Virus record (IMG/VR): IMGVR_UViG_3300032323_003835
Location: 1 to 64,000 of that record
Strand: one strand, 5' to 3'
Source of the DNA: a virus
Length of the DNA: 64,000 bases
Part shown: one piece after another, positions 8,556 through 18,006 of the stretch
How positions within the stretch are numbered: position 1 is the first letter of the stretch
Layout of the letters: the number at the start of each line of letters is the position of its first letter
Notes under the pieces: model-generated
What the model saw: the letters and a program-made list of their open reading frames with translations, nothing else
Told to the model about the DNA's origin: nothing
The model's database searches: none
Translations under genes and position numbers: made by a program

Positions 8556-9123
8556 AGAAGGTGAACCCTGGATAATGTGGCCAAATATATTAGGGCAAAA
8601 ATTTATAAAAGACCCAGCAAATCATGTATTTGATCATGAGGGAGACTTTAGCTTTAGACTTATCTTTGAGCTAGAAGAAGCCGTAACAAAAAAATCTACG
8701 CTCTTTGCAAAGCTACCCAGTTATTTTGGAATAGACCTGGAAGATTATGGGATTTTATTAATAGTTACTGATAATTCAGGTAAAACTGAATATCTAACAT
8801 GCAATTTTCAATGGGAGCCAAATATAAAATATGAGCTGTTGATCACAAAAGAACAGGAAGCAATAACTGTCTATATTGACGGAAATGCTTTGACCTTATA
8901 TTTCATAGCGGATAAGTTGGCAGCGGACCCAAATTCCCATATCATATTTGGTGCTGGTAATTTCCCTAAAAATGGATTTAATCTTAATTATTTAGGGGTA
9001 ATACTTCATGAATTAGAAATTATAAGGGACAGCGAAACTATAAGTAAGCACGTCTTCGAAGAATTCATACACGGGAAAAGCTACGATTTAACAGAAAATT
9101 GCAATTTTCTACATCAAATATAA
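8542..9123 (+). CDS. Stand-alone LamG/concanavalin-like protein
   Basis: 193 residues, no signal peptide. Alternating beta-strand pattern with FSFRLIFEL, YELLITKEQEAITVYIDGNAL and LNYLGVILHELEIIRDSE fits a LamG/laminin-G jelly-roll, matching the modules fused to both GT7 enzymes upstream. It overlaps the preceding radical SAM gene by 14 nt and sits between the two radical SAM paralogues. Sugar binding or virion decoration is possible; assignment rests on strand pattern, not on a diagnostic motif. Confidence 0.65.
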   Translation: MLKIKEGEPWIMWPNILGQKFIKDPANHVFDHEGDFSFRLIFELEEAVTKKSTLFAKLPSYFGIDLEDYGILLIVTDNSGKTEYLTCNFQWEPNIKYELLITKEQEAITVYIDGNALTLYFIADKLAADPNSHIIFGAGNFPKNGFNLNYLGVILHELEIIRDSETISKHVFEEFIHGKSYDLTENCNFLHQI

Positions 9124-9130
9124 TTAGACT

Positions 9131-10576
9131 ATGTCAAAAGAACTAATAGAATGGAGGGAAAAAAACCTCAATAAGATAAGCAAGAGTTTTTGTGCTGCTA
9201 AGTGGTATAATGCTAGTATACATCTTGGTCATGGATACACAGGATCGTGTCATCTACCTCTTCCACATCCTATAGATCTTGAGGAAATAAAAACCAATCC
9301 GTCTGCAATCCACAATACGAAGCATAAAAAGCAGATGAGAAAAATGATGCTAAGCGGTATTAGACCAGCTGAATGTTCATATTGCTGGAAAATAGAAGAC
9401 ATAGGTAGAAATAATGTTTCTGATAGGGTTTATAAGAGCATCATTTATGACGAGGACGATATTGCTAAGATAGAAGAAATGGATTACAGAGATAATGTTC
9501 TCCTTAAAACTCTAGAGATAAGCTTTGATCGAACTTGCAATTTTGCTTGTAGCTATTGTAACGCTGGATACAGTACCACATGGGGCAAGGAAATCCAAAA
9601 GTTCGGACCTTACCAAAAAATGAAAACAGACTCTGCTGGTGCTTACAGAAGCGATGGATCATGGTCTGAGGTATTTGGAAAACATAACGAAAGAAATCCA
9701 TTCGTCCAGGCATTTTTTGAATGGTGGCCGGAATTATCAGAGACTCTGGAAGAGATTAGAATTACCGGGGGAGAACCCTCATTAAGTCATAATTTTTGGG
9801 ATTTTATAGAAGTTCTTAAATCTAATCCAGCACCAAATCTAAGACTTGCTGTTAATTCAAATCTTGGGATGTCTGAACAAACCTTAGAAAAGATGGTGGA
9901 CATGTCGCATAATATGAGAATTAAGGAAATGGACATCTACACTAGCAATGAATCATACGGAAAACATGCGGAGTATATTAGGGATGGTCTAGTTTATGAT
10001 AAGTGGAGAAGTAATTTAGTTAGTCTAATAGAAAGATCCAAATTAAGATCACTAACAATAATGATGACAATTAATAGCTTATGTCTATTTAGCATCACAG
10101 ATTTTCTAGATGATATGATTGTATTGAAAAAGAGATATGGTGCGAATAAGCCAAACGTGGATCTTAATATCCTGAGATGGCCAGCATTCATGTCTCCTGT
10201 AGCACTACCTGATGAAATCAAATTGGAATTACATTCGAGATTAACAAAATGGTTCAACGAAAAAATGACACCCAATCTATTCAGCGTTGGTGAATTTGCA
10301 CAATTTCAAAGACTACTAGATTATATCCAGGTGGTAGAAAAAGGACACACTACAACAGAAGATGATAAATCAATACTGCACCACGATTTTAAAAGTTTCT
10401 ATGTACAGTATGATAGCAGAAGGGGTAAAAACTTTAAAGAAACATTCCCAGAATTAGCGGAATGGTACGAATCTATAAAGGTAGATCAGTCTATTCCAGT
10501 TGTTAATTTAAACGACGGAAGGATAACCCACTTCGAAACCGGAACTTATCCATATCCGCCTTCCAAAATTATATAA
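9131..10576 (+). CDS. Twitch-domain radical SAM protein (paralogue)
   Basis: 481 residues. CNFACSYC (C136, C140, C143), IRITGGEPSLS and N-terminal C21, C40, C82 and C85 mirror the 7170 gene; it lacks the first CxxC pair member of the N-terminal group (one Cys at position 21 only). The tail ends in PPSKII. It converges with the SGNH hydrolase on the other strand, overlapping it by 8 nt at the 3' ends. Confidence 0.88.
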   Translation: MSKELIEWREKNLNKISKSFCAAKWYNASIHLGHGYTGSCHLPLPHPIDLEEIKTNPSAIHNTKHKKQMRKMMLSGIRPAECSYCWKIEDIGRNNVSDRVYKSIIYDEDDIAKIEEMDYRDNVLLKTLEISFDRTCNFACSYCNAGYSTTWGKEIQKFGPYQKMKTDSAGAYRSDGSWSEVFGKHNERNPFVQAFFEWWPELSETLEEIRITGGEPSLSHNFWDFIEVLKSNPAPNLRLAVNSNLGMSEQTLEKMVDMSHNMRIKEMDIYTSNESYGKHAEYIRDGLVYDKWRSNLVSLIERSKLRSLTIMMTINSLCLFSITDFLDDMIVLKKRYGANKPNVDLNILRWPAFMSPVALPDEIKLELHSRLTKWFNEKMTPNLFSVGEFAQFQRLLDYIQVVEKGHTTTEDDKSILHHDFKSFYVQYDSRRGKNFKETFPELAEWYESIKVDQSIPVVNLNDGRITHFETGTYPYPPSKII

Positions 10577-11474
10577 GAGATTTTACCTTTTTTGGTTGTA
10601 CTTCTATATTATTCTCGGATTCTAATTCTTTTGTATAAACAGGAGAATTAGAATCTTTTTCGTTTTGAATGTCCTTTTCTATAGAATCAATTACTGCTTT
10701 CGCCATAATTTCGTGACACTCTTTAGATGGGTGATGATCTTTTGGCGGATTTTCAAAATTATCATAATCTGAATTGATCGTTAAATGTCTATGTTTATCC
10801 ATTAGTTGTCTTATGGATGGAAAAATCCCATCTCTGTATTTAAGCGGGATAAATCTATTGTACATGAATATGTCATTAGATATTAGATCTAGATAATCAT
10901 CCTCCCAACAAAGAATTTTAGTTTTAATGTTATTTTCCTCAAGAAAAAGCATTATATCCTTTACGTTATTGAAGCAGTACTCTAGATGTTCATTTCTCCA
11001 CTGTTCTATAGATATGTTCCTTTCTTCGATGAGCCATTCATAAAAATCGGATTTGCTTTCCTGATCAAATATTAGAAATTTACAATCCTTTCCCTTAAAA
11101 TTATAATGGAAAGAATTTCTATTTGGTTGTGAGGTCTGTATAATAACATATTCTATTTCACTAAAATCAAATTTCTCGTCTATCAAATGCCCGTACCCAT
11201 TTAACAGTCCTAACGCTGACTTGATATAATTAATAGATGTTTCCTCGGATCCACCATTTTGTTTGGATGTTACCTCCCATGTATTGAAATGGTTTGCAAC
11301 CAATCTAGGATATCTTAGTGTTGACATGTACCTAACGTGTGCATCGGTTACTAGTCTTGAATCGTATGCATCAGGTGCAGGGTATTTTATAGTTTCTAGC
11401 CCAGAGTAATAATAGAGACCCTGTCCCCAGGTAAATGAGCATCCAGCAAAAATTAATCCTTTCATATTATTCAA
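10569..11474 (-). CDS. SGNH-type hydrolase/esterase
   Basis: 301 residues. Begins with a strand and GCSFTWGQG (about residues 11-19), the block I Ser motif (GDS-type, here GCS); DHHPSKECHEIMA near residue 255 provides the block V Asp-x-x-His. Such enzymes add or remove acyl groups on sugars. It overlaps the epimerase upstream by 8 nt. C-terminal tail reads KKVKSLI, one of a set of similar tails in neighbouring enzymes. The start follows the upstream stop closely; the M at residue 4 is an equally good start. Confidence 0.75.
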   Translation of the reverse strand: MNNMKGLIFAGCSFTWGQGLYYYSGLETIKYPAPDAYDSRLVTDAHVRYMSTLRYPRLVANHFNTWEVTSKQNGGSEETSINYIKSALGLLNGYGHLIDEKFDFSEIEYVIIQTSQPNRNSFHYNFKGKDCKFLIFDQESKSDFYEWLIEERNISIEQWRNEHLEYCFNNVKDIMLFLEENNIKTKILCWEDDYLDLISNDIFMYNRFIPLKYRDGIFPSIRQLMDKHRHLTINSDYDNFENPPKDHHPSKECHEIMAKAVIDSIEKDIQNEKDSNSPVYTKELESENNIEVQPKKVKSLI

Positions 11475-12441
11475 ATTCTTTTTTATTTTCTAGATACCAG
11501 CGATATGCATTAAAAAGACCTTCTTCTAGCGTAGTCTTTGCTTCCCATCCTAATTCACTTTTAATTTTATTAGAATCTATTTTTCTTGTAGGAATCATTG
11601 ACGGTTTTCCACTGATGAATTCCGTTGGTGCATTATGATCAGCTATTTTTTTCATTTTTTCTAGAACCTCTAAAACTGAATATACAGTATTAGATCCAAC
11701 GTTATATATGTTAAACATTTCTTTCTCTTTTTCCATCACTGTCTGTAGAGCCTCTACAAAATCTTCTATATAAAGAAGGTCCCTAAGCTCTGATCCATCT
11801 CCCCAAACAGGTATTGGATCCATTCGATCTGCTACTTTTCGTATAGTTGCTGGGGTAACGTGACATTTGTTGAAATCGTATTTGTCATGAGGTCCAAATA
11901 AATTTGCTGGTCTTATTACAGTGCATTTCATTTTAGTTGGAAGATACTTAGCATAGAGTTCACATTGAACCTCTGCATATCTTTTCATCCAACCTACAGG
12001 AAAATAAACGGGGTATGGTTCATCAAACAGGAAATCTGTCTCAACAACCGGTGTATCTCCCTTTGGTGGATAAACAGTATTCGAAGAAATGAAGATATAA
12101 TGCTGAACTTTATTTCTCCATGCTGCATCTATCAGGAAATTATTCATAGCTACATTCGGGGTAACGTGTGCTAGTGGATCAACAACAGTATCAACCGCAT
12201 TTGAAGTTGAAGCTGCTGCGTGTATCACAACATCAACATCTATCGTTGCAGTCACACATTCATCATGTTTTTGTAAATTGTAATAGGTGTAATCAACACT
12301 ATCATGAACTTGTCTAACACCTCTTCTATGAAGATTTACCCTTAAATCTGTGTATCCTTCTTTAACTAGTCTATTAGTTAAATTCTGTCCAACCAATCCG
12401 GATCCACCGGTGATTAAAATCCTTGAATCTTTGTTTATCAT
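11467..12441 (-). CDS. NAD-dependent sugar epimerase/dehydratase (GDP-fucose synthase-like)
   Basis: 324 residues, extended SDR family. GGSGLVG (about 12-18) is the Rossmann NAD(P) loop; ISSNTVYP gives the catalytic Ser; YAEVQCELYAKYL and MKRY... gives the YxxxK-type pair; NLFGPHDKYD and LRDLLYIEDF are typical of GDP-L-fucose synthase and GDP-mannose-derived sugar enzymes. Likely makes an activated deoxysugar for the neighbouring transferases. Adjacent to a second SDR gene with no gap. The exact sugar is not determined. Confidence 0.85.
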   Translation of the reverse strand: MINKDSRILITGGSGLVGQNLTNRLVKEGYTDLRVNLHRRGVRQVHDSVDYTYYNLQKHDECVTATIDVDVVIHAAASTSNAVDTVVDPLAHVTPNVAMNNFLIDAAWRNKVQHYIFISSNTVYPPKGDTPVVETDFLFDEPYPVYFPVGWMKRYAEVQCELYAKYLPTKMKCTVIRPANLFGPHDKYDFNKCHVTPATIRKVADRMDPIPVWGDGSELRDLLYIEDFVEALQTVMEKEKEMFNIYNVGSNTVYSVLEVLEKMKKIADHNAPTEFISGKPSMIPTRKIDSNKIKSELGWEAKTTLEEGLFNAYRWYLENKKEFE

Positions 12442-14022
12442 TTATATTATTTGTTTATTTTCTGATTTAGTTTTGTCTGGAAAAATTGATTCTAAAATTT
12501 CTTCTTTAAGTGTTATAAAATTTATGTACGTGTATCTTTTAAATCTGTTACCAACCATCTTTACCTCGTGTTTTATGTCGTTCTTTGCAAAATCCATAAC
12601 ACAAAAATTATCGAAAAATGGATCTATTGTAAATTCCTTCCCAGTACTGGTGACTATTTTCAATTCTCCTCCTCCATTATTATGGGTATTACGGTCGGAA
12701 AGATATAGTATGATTACACAAAGTCTACCGTTATTAGCACCATCGTTATGTATATCTATAAAGTGACCGTCCTCAAAAAGTGCCATCGCACCACTTTTAT
12801 TTGCTTCGTCCAAAATTGTAGCAGCTTGAGGATAAAGATCTTTTAATATTTTTAAAGCTATATTTTCAAAATAGGATTCTTTAGGATATTTAAATTCCAA
12901 CCATTTTTGCCACTCATAGAATTTGTTTTTTGAAAGTCTATTTTCAACATCTTCGGATGCATATTTTTTAACATCATCTATTACGTTTTTAAATTCTTCC
13001 AGTTCATCCTCCTCTAAGAAATCTGAGATTTTTCCAATATATGCTCCCTCAGTAAGTAAATCTTCTTTAGGTATTATATGTGTCTGTGTATTAAAAAGAC
13101 CAGAGTAATAATTATAAACATTACGTATGGCATCTGAAAAATTTGTTTCTGGTAATATTCCGAAAATACTCTGTTTGGTAGTATCCATAAGTCTTCTAAG
13201 ATCCCCATTAGGTTTAGACGAATCCCATTTTACCAAAACGTTCTTCCCACTCACTTTTATTATCTCATCGATTACCTCTTTTATGGATAATTCCACTCCG
13301 GATCCACAGTTAACTATATCGTTTACTCTCCCCTCATAGAGTTTTATTAAAGATAGTGCCACATCCTTACCGTAGACAAAATCTCTAATCGGTGTTCCGT
13401 CTCCCCAGGCTTCTATTTCACCAGACGACTCGTACACCTTTTTTACCATGGTCGATATTAGGGTTCCGCTTCCACTAAAGTCGTCATATTCCCCAAATAT
13501 ATTTGCTGGTCTTACTATTGTCCATTTGTTATAACCATGCTGTACTCGATAAGACTCCAATAAGAGTTCCCCCATCCGTTTTGACCATGAAGGAAACCAA
13601 TCTGATTCCGAAGGTAGTGTTTTCCAAACATCATCTTCCGAGAATTTTTCTGATGGACTATAAACCCCAACAGAACTGACAAAAACCAACCACGCATCAT
13701 TCAGGTAGCATTGATTTATTATTTCTGTGTTTATTTTAAATGATGGATACAGAAAATCTACCGGATTATTTTTTGCTTTTATCGGGGATCCTTTGATCCC
13801 GAAACAATTAAATACTACATCATATTTTTCATCTCTGAATAGATCGACTATATTTTGTTCTACGAGTAGATCCATTTTTTTAAATCGATAATTAAAATTA
13901 GTAGCGATTCTTTTTGATGAATTTCTGTCTACACCCGTTACTTTCCATCCCTTATCTAAACACAGATCCCTTAGATAACTTCCCACTAATCCATTGCACC
14001 CTGTAATTAATACTGTTTTCAT
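12442..14022 (-). CDS. Fusion: sugar epimerase (SDR) + 2OG-Fe(II) oxygenase
   Basis: 526 residues. Residues 1-~300 are an extended SDR: GCNGLVGSYL (8-17), VSSVGVY and NIFGEYDDFSG, IRDFVYGKDVA. Residues ~320-526 resemble prolyl-4-hydroxylase-type dioxygenases: HFIDIHNDG gives H-x-D (or nearby H), VIILYLSD, FDNFCVMDF, DIKHEVKMVGNRFKRYTYINF gives the distal His and the 2OG-binding Arg. Fusing a sugar epimerase with a hydroxylase suggests coupled epimerisation and oxidation of one substrate. Start is coupled to the stop of the upstream gene (4 nt overlap). Tail KQII. Confidence 0.82.
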   Translation of the reverse strand: MKTVLITGCNGLVGSYLRDLCLDKGWKVTGVDRNSSKRIATNFNYRFKKMDLLVEQNIVDLFRDEKYDVVFNCFGIKGSPIKAKNNPVDFLYPSFKINTEIINQCYLNDAWLVFVSSVGVYSPSEKFSEDDVWKTLPSESDWFPSWSKRMGELLLESYRVQHGYNKWTIVRPANIFGEYDDFSGSGTLISTMVKKVYESSGEIEAWGDGTPIRDFVYGKDVALSLIKLYEGRVNDIVNCGSGVELSIKEVIDEIIKVSGKNVLVKWDSSKPNGDLRRLMDTTKQSIFGILPETNFSDAIRNVYNYYSGLFNTQTHIIPKEDLLTEGAYIGKISDFLEEDELEEFKNVIDDVKKYASEDVENRLSKNKFYEWQKWLEFKYPKESYFENIALKILKDLYPQAATILDEANKSGAMALFEDGHFIDIHNDGANNGRLCVIILYLSDRNTHNNGGGELKIVTSTGKEFTIDPFFDNFCVMDFAKNDIKHEVKMVGNRFKRYTYINFITLKEEILESIFPDKTKSENKQII

Positions 14023-16514
14023 ATTATACCCGATATTCTTTTTAAGAAGTCCGAATCTGTTTGATCCTTAACCTTTCCCTCTATTTTTCTAAGATTTTCT
14101 TCGAATCTTCTTTTATTTTTTCTATAAAAATCTTTAAAGAATTCTTTATTATCATTTATTCTTTTTATCTCTTTAACAAATTTAAATAGTCTGTCTCTGT
14201 GATTTTCCTCGCTATCATAATCATGGTTGATTACATCGTCAAAAAAATCAAAATCATATTTCTTTTTGATCTCCCTAATATGATGTGCAGATGCTAATAT
14301 CAAAGGAAACTGCATTGCACAAAATGCCTTGAATGATTTTTCCGATATGTGTGTCAAATCCGAGGAGAATTCAGTTTCGGTTGTAATATTAAAATATGAA
14401 TTCTCTAGTTGGTTTTTATCGTAGGTATCGTTCCAAGGAACATTGTTTTCATTTTCTCTGTCGTCAAACCACGTTCTTTCTTCTTCGTATCTACTTTTCT
14501 TTTGTTCTATGTTGGAAAAATATTGTATTTCTTCCTTCATATTTACAACGTCTTCTTCGTTAAATATTTCACCAAAGAAGGCTTCCGGATTTTTATTTCC
14601 CTTGAACTGAAATCCCTGAACTAGAGACCAATCAACATCTTCCAATATTCCACTTTTTTTAAGTAAACATAATAACCCATACCTGTGGGGTCTAGGTCTT
14701 CTATTATGACACATAAAGAATTCTCCTTTTTTGTCGGGTTTAAATTCAACCCTACCAATAGAATGAATTACAGAATTAGCAGTAAAATTAGCCAATCTAA
14801 CCGTTGAATGAACATTTATACCAGTTCCTATTTCATCCTTGAATTCTTGGAGTCTTGGATTATTATTAGAAACCCATAATTGTTTTTGGTCTATACCAAT
14901 TTCTTTGGACCATTTATCAAGAAGAACTAAAGTTTCTTTTCTCTCTGCCTCCTGCTCATTCATTATTATCACATTGAAATTTGGATTTTTCTTTAGTGCA
15001 TCGATGGCATCTTTAATTATAGGTAATTTCCCTTCTTTTAAATTCTCCGCTAAAATTCCAGGTATTAGAGTTACAAAATAAAAAAGCTTTTTGTCTTCCA
15101 GTTTAGAAACATCCTCTAATTTATACCTTCTGATTAGTCTTCTGTCGAACTGGAGAGATCCAACTACGCTATCTACATTCATATGAAAAGTGTTGGGATA
15201 TAAATCCTCGGAGTTCCCCCTTGTAGGTCTATCAGAAGCTATGTCCCAATTGTCATAAACTAGATTTAAAGTTTGTTTAGGCTGGTTGAATTTTGGTAAC
15301 TCTTTAAGATATTTAGCGTCATATTCATTGGTAAAAGAGTATACCATTTCTTGATTCTTTAAAAACCTTTCCCTATTATTTTTATAAAAATCGATAAAAA
15401 ATTCTTTGTTGCTTTGTATTCTTTTTAATTCCTCTATGAATTTGAAAATCCTATCACGGTCGCTTTTAACATTGTCATAATCGTGATTAATTACATCATC
15501 AAAAAAATCATATCCATAAAATTCTCTCATGTGCTTAATGTGATGTCTAGAAGCTAGAATCATAGGGAATTGTAGATGTAAAAATGGCTTAAAGGATTTT
15601 TCAGTTATATGGATATCTCTTCCAAAATATTGGGTTTCTACCGTTACATTAAAATACGTGTTTTGATATTGTTCAGAATTAAAAGTCTCCCACCAAGAAG
15701 GACTGTTTAATGTCATTTCATCAAGCCAAGGGAAGTGGGATTCATAATTACTTTTTTTAATACCGTATGAATTAAAATACTCAATCTCTGGCATTAATAA
15801 TTTCATGTCATAATCATTGAATATTCTGCGGTAAATTGTATTCCAGTCCTGTGTCGGCAATCTCCAGAGCTTTAAATATGACCAGTCGAAATCCTGTATT
15901 AGATTATATTTTTTAATAAGGCAAACAAAAGCTGATCTACTTTCGCGGAGAGAATGATTATGGGACATAAAAAAACATCCCTTTTTATCTTCAACAAAAA
16001 TACTCTTTGGAGTTTTTGCAAGAGCTAGTGGCATTACTCTCGAACTGTGAATATTAACATTGCTTCCTACCTCTCTTTTATATTCTAGGTTCCTTGAATT
16101 ATTGTTAATAAGGAATACTTTTTTTGGGTCTATATTATTTCTCCTAAGAACTGGATCTAATTTACTTATAGTTTCTTTGGGCTCAATTTCCTGATCATTT
16201 ATTAGGAGAAGAAATAAGTTATTTTTTCTCTGAAAATGTCCTATCATATCATCTCCTATAGGGAGCTTATCGAAATGGAAAAATCTGTTATACAAAGAGT
16301 GCCTGTGCCAAACGATATAAAAAAAGTTTTCCTCTGGGTATTTGTCAACGTCTTCCATTCTTCGATTGACGTAATTGTTATATCTAAGAGTTCCCATTGG
16401 ACCATCACCTGTCATCCATGCATTATCTTCTGGAAAATATTTACTTCCGTTGGGATTAGGATGCTCTTGGCCCAGAGGCCAATCATCGTAAACTAAATTT
16501 ATAGTATCACTCAT
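14019..16514 (-). CDS. Tandemly duplicated glycosyltransferase-like protein
   Basis: 831 residues made of two ~400-residue repeats. Repeat 1 starts INLVYDDWPLG (4-14), repeat 2 starts LNLVYDNWDIA near 418. Both share a strand-rich N-half, an 'ND..NPR' asparagine run, SxxN[IV]HSS/T, FFM[SC]HN and ITEKSFK[PA]F..[QM]FP[LM]ILASxHHI near the ends, then DFFDDVINHDYD. The EKSF/KAF and ILAS patterns recall the C-terminal nucleotide-sugar region of fucosyltransferase (GT10)-like enzymes, but I would not assert the family. The two copies may carry two acceptor steps. It is preceded by a GATATATAA element 3 nt upstream of the ATG. Confidence 0.75.
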   Translation of the reverse strand: MSDTINLVYDDWPLGQEHPNPNGSKYFPEDNAWMTGDGPMGTLRYNNYVNRRMEDVDKYPEENFFYIVWHRHSLYNRFFHFDKLPIGDDMIGHFQRKNNLFLLLINDQEIEPKETISKLDPVLRRNNIDPKKVFLINNNSRNLEYKREVGSNVNIHSSRVMPLALAKTPKSIFVEDKKGCFFMSHNHSLRESRSAFVCLIKKYNLIQDFDWSYLKLWRLPTQDWNTIYRRIFNDYDMKLLMPEIEYFNSYGIKKSNYESHFPWLDEMTLNSPSWWETFNSEQYQNTYFNVTVETQYFGRDIHITEKSFKPFLHLQFPMILASRHHIKHMREFYGYDFFDDVINHDYDNVKSDRDRIFKFIEELKRIQSNKEFFIDFYKNNRERFLKNQEMVYSFTNEYDAKYLKELPKFNQPKQTLNLVYDNWDIASDRPTRGNSEDLYPNTFHMNVDSVVGSLQFDRRLIRRYKLEDVSKLEDKKLFYFVTLIPGILAENLKEGKLPIIKDAIDALKKNPNFNVIIMNEQEAERKETLVLLDKWSKEIGIDQKQLWVSNNNPRLQEFKDEIGTGINVHSTVRLANFTANSVIHSIGRVEFKPDKKGEFFMCHNRRPRPHRYGLLCLLKKSGILEDVDWSLVQGFQFKGNKNPEAFFGEIFNEEDVVNMKEEIQYFSNIEQKKSRYEEERTWFDDRENENNVPWNDTYDKNQLENSYFNITTETEFSSDLTHISEKSFKAFCAMQFPLILASAHHIREIKKKYDFDFFDDVINHDYDSEENHRDRLFKFVKEIKRINDNKEFFKDFYRKNKRRFEENLRKIEGKVKDQTDSDFLKRISGII

Positions 16515-16517
16515 ATT

Positions 16518-16526
16518 TTATATATC
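16518..16526 (-). promoter_or_regulatory. GATATATAA element
   Basis: Exact GATATATAA on the minus strand, 3 nt from the ATG of the duplicated transferase and within the short space to the radical SAM gene. One of several copies upstream of genes; probable late-promoter core. Confidence 0.5.
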
Positions 16527-16542
16527 AGCTAATAATAGTCCC

Positions 16543-17769
16543 CTATATGAGGGATTTTGTATTGGAAATTTCGGGCGATATTGGGAGTTCTTCCTTTCTG
16601 ACGAAAAGATCCTTCATATGATCAACAGAGCATGTATTGAAACAATAACCCATTTTATTCTCATCTTTTTTAGCACCCTCCCATCTGTTTGCAAAAACCT
16701 CGTCCAGATATTTACTGTCGATGATTTCCTTCAGACTATGATTGTTTAAATTGATCTTATTCATTCCCCAATCCCACAAATGTTTTTTTATTTGTAATGC
16801 TTCTTGGTGTTGAAAATTGCTATTATACATCGTACCTACGAAACAACATGGCATAACGTTACCTTTACAGTCTACATAAATTTCTTTCCCTATAGGATGA
16901 CATGACTTGCAGCTGACGGATTTCCCTTTAAATCTTTCGGGGAACTCGTATTTCGGCAATTCGTTTCCTATTAGGTTTGACCACCTTTCTTTTATCTCTT
17001 CCTCGGTTTTTTTACCTTTACCTGGCACCCATATTTTCTCCTCTCCCCGCTCAAGCTTGTTGATCGATCTATTTAATCTCCACTCTTCATTAGCAGGTTC
17101 TATCCGGTATAGAAAATTACCTTCGATGTCATAAACCATTAGGTCCTGATATTCGTCGGGATTTTCGGTTTCAAAGCCGAATGGTCTTTTCGGAGAAAAT
17201 GCTAGTCCCATTGTTTTGCAAAGGGATTCAGCTTCCTCCAATTGATGCTGGTTGTGTTTAAATATTAAGAAGTCCCATATTCCAGTAGCACCGGATTTAG
17301 CATAGGCCCTCATATTTTCCATGACCCTCTCCCATTTAACGTTTCTCCTGTATAGGTGATTTGTGTCCTCTAGTCCATCAACAGAAAAAACCACATATCT
17401 GCTGTTCACACATGGTTCTGCAAATAGGGATCCCATTTTTTCCCAGAATTCCCCGTCCCTAATAGACCCGTTGGTATTGACCTGGACCTTAGCCTCAGAA
17501 TTACGTAAGACATATTCTAGAATCTCGTAAACGTCCCTAGCCATCATTGGATCCCCGTTGGTCCCACAAAATATCCATCCCTTACTTCTTTTAACAAACT
17601 CTAGAGGAAACCACTTTTTAAAATTTTCAAGAGAAACACTTCCCAATTCAAGTTCCGGGTTAACCCTTAATGAATTGTTCACGTATCTGGGACAAAGCGG
17701 GCATGCTGCGTTACAAAGGTTGGAAAGTTCTACATGAACTAACACAGTATTATCATAGTTCCAAACCAT
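16543..17769 (-). CDS. SPASM-type radical SAM enzyme
   Basis: 408 residues. CNAACPLC (C19, C23, C26) is the radical SAM motif, and CGTNGDPMM and VQVNTNGS fit the barrel. The C-terminal third has CKSCHPIG, CKGNVMPCCFVG and YCFNTCSV, the multiple-cysteine SPASM arrangement seen in peptide-modifying and glycan-modifying enzymes. It is the third radical SAM protein of the window. Ends in TKSLI. Lies divergent to the 17875 gene with a 105-nt gap. Confidence 0.88.
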   Translation of the reverse strand: MVWNYDNTVLVHVELSNLCNAACPLCPRYVNNSLRVNPELELGSVSLENFKKWFPLEFVKRSKGWIFCGTNGDPMMARDVYEILEYVLRNSEAKVQVNTNGSIRDGEFWEKMGSLFAEPCVNSRYVVFSVDGLEDTNHLYRRNVKWERVMENMRAYAKSGATGIWDFLIFKHNQHQLEEAESLCKTMGLAFSPKRPFGFETENPDEYQDLMVYDIEGNFLYRIEPANEEWRLNRSINKLERGEEKIWVPGKGKKTEEEIKERWSNLIGNELPKYEFPERFKGKSVSCKSCHPIGKEIYVDCKGNVMPCCFVGTMYNSNFQHQEALQIKKHLWDWGMNKINLNNHSLKEIIDSKYLDEVFANRWEGAKKDENKMGYCFNTCSVDHMKDLFVRKEELPISPEISNTKSLI

Positions 17770-17874
17770 ATTTACCTTTTACAATTTTAGACATTTCCGC
17801 GGTTAAAATTTCGATATGTCTACTAAATAGCAGAGAAACTTAAGGGATAAATAAAGATATAATATAAAAACAAG

Positions 17875-17997
17875 ATGTACTTAAAAAATCTAATAGACTC
17901 CATTAAAAAATTCTTCGAAAAAAGAAGAAAAAAGAAAGAATTCGAGAGAAAAATAGAGGAACTGAAAAAGAGAGACCCGTTCACTTATAACCATTAA
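17875..17997 (+). CDS. Small basic protein, 40 aa
   Basis: Starts ATG at 17875 after a TATA-like run, reads MYLKNLIDSIKKFFEKRRKK and ends PFTYNH before TAA. Highly charged (about 40% K/R/E), coiled-coil-like and very basic in its middle. No matches recognised. It opens the plus-strand sulfation/oxygenase block 9 nt before the kinase gene. Confidence 0.6.
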   Translation: MYLKNLIDSIKKFFEKRRKKKEFERKIEELKKRDPFTYNH

Positions 17998-18006
17998 TTT
18001 AAGTAT

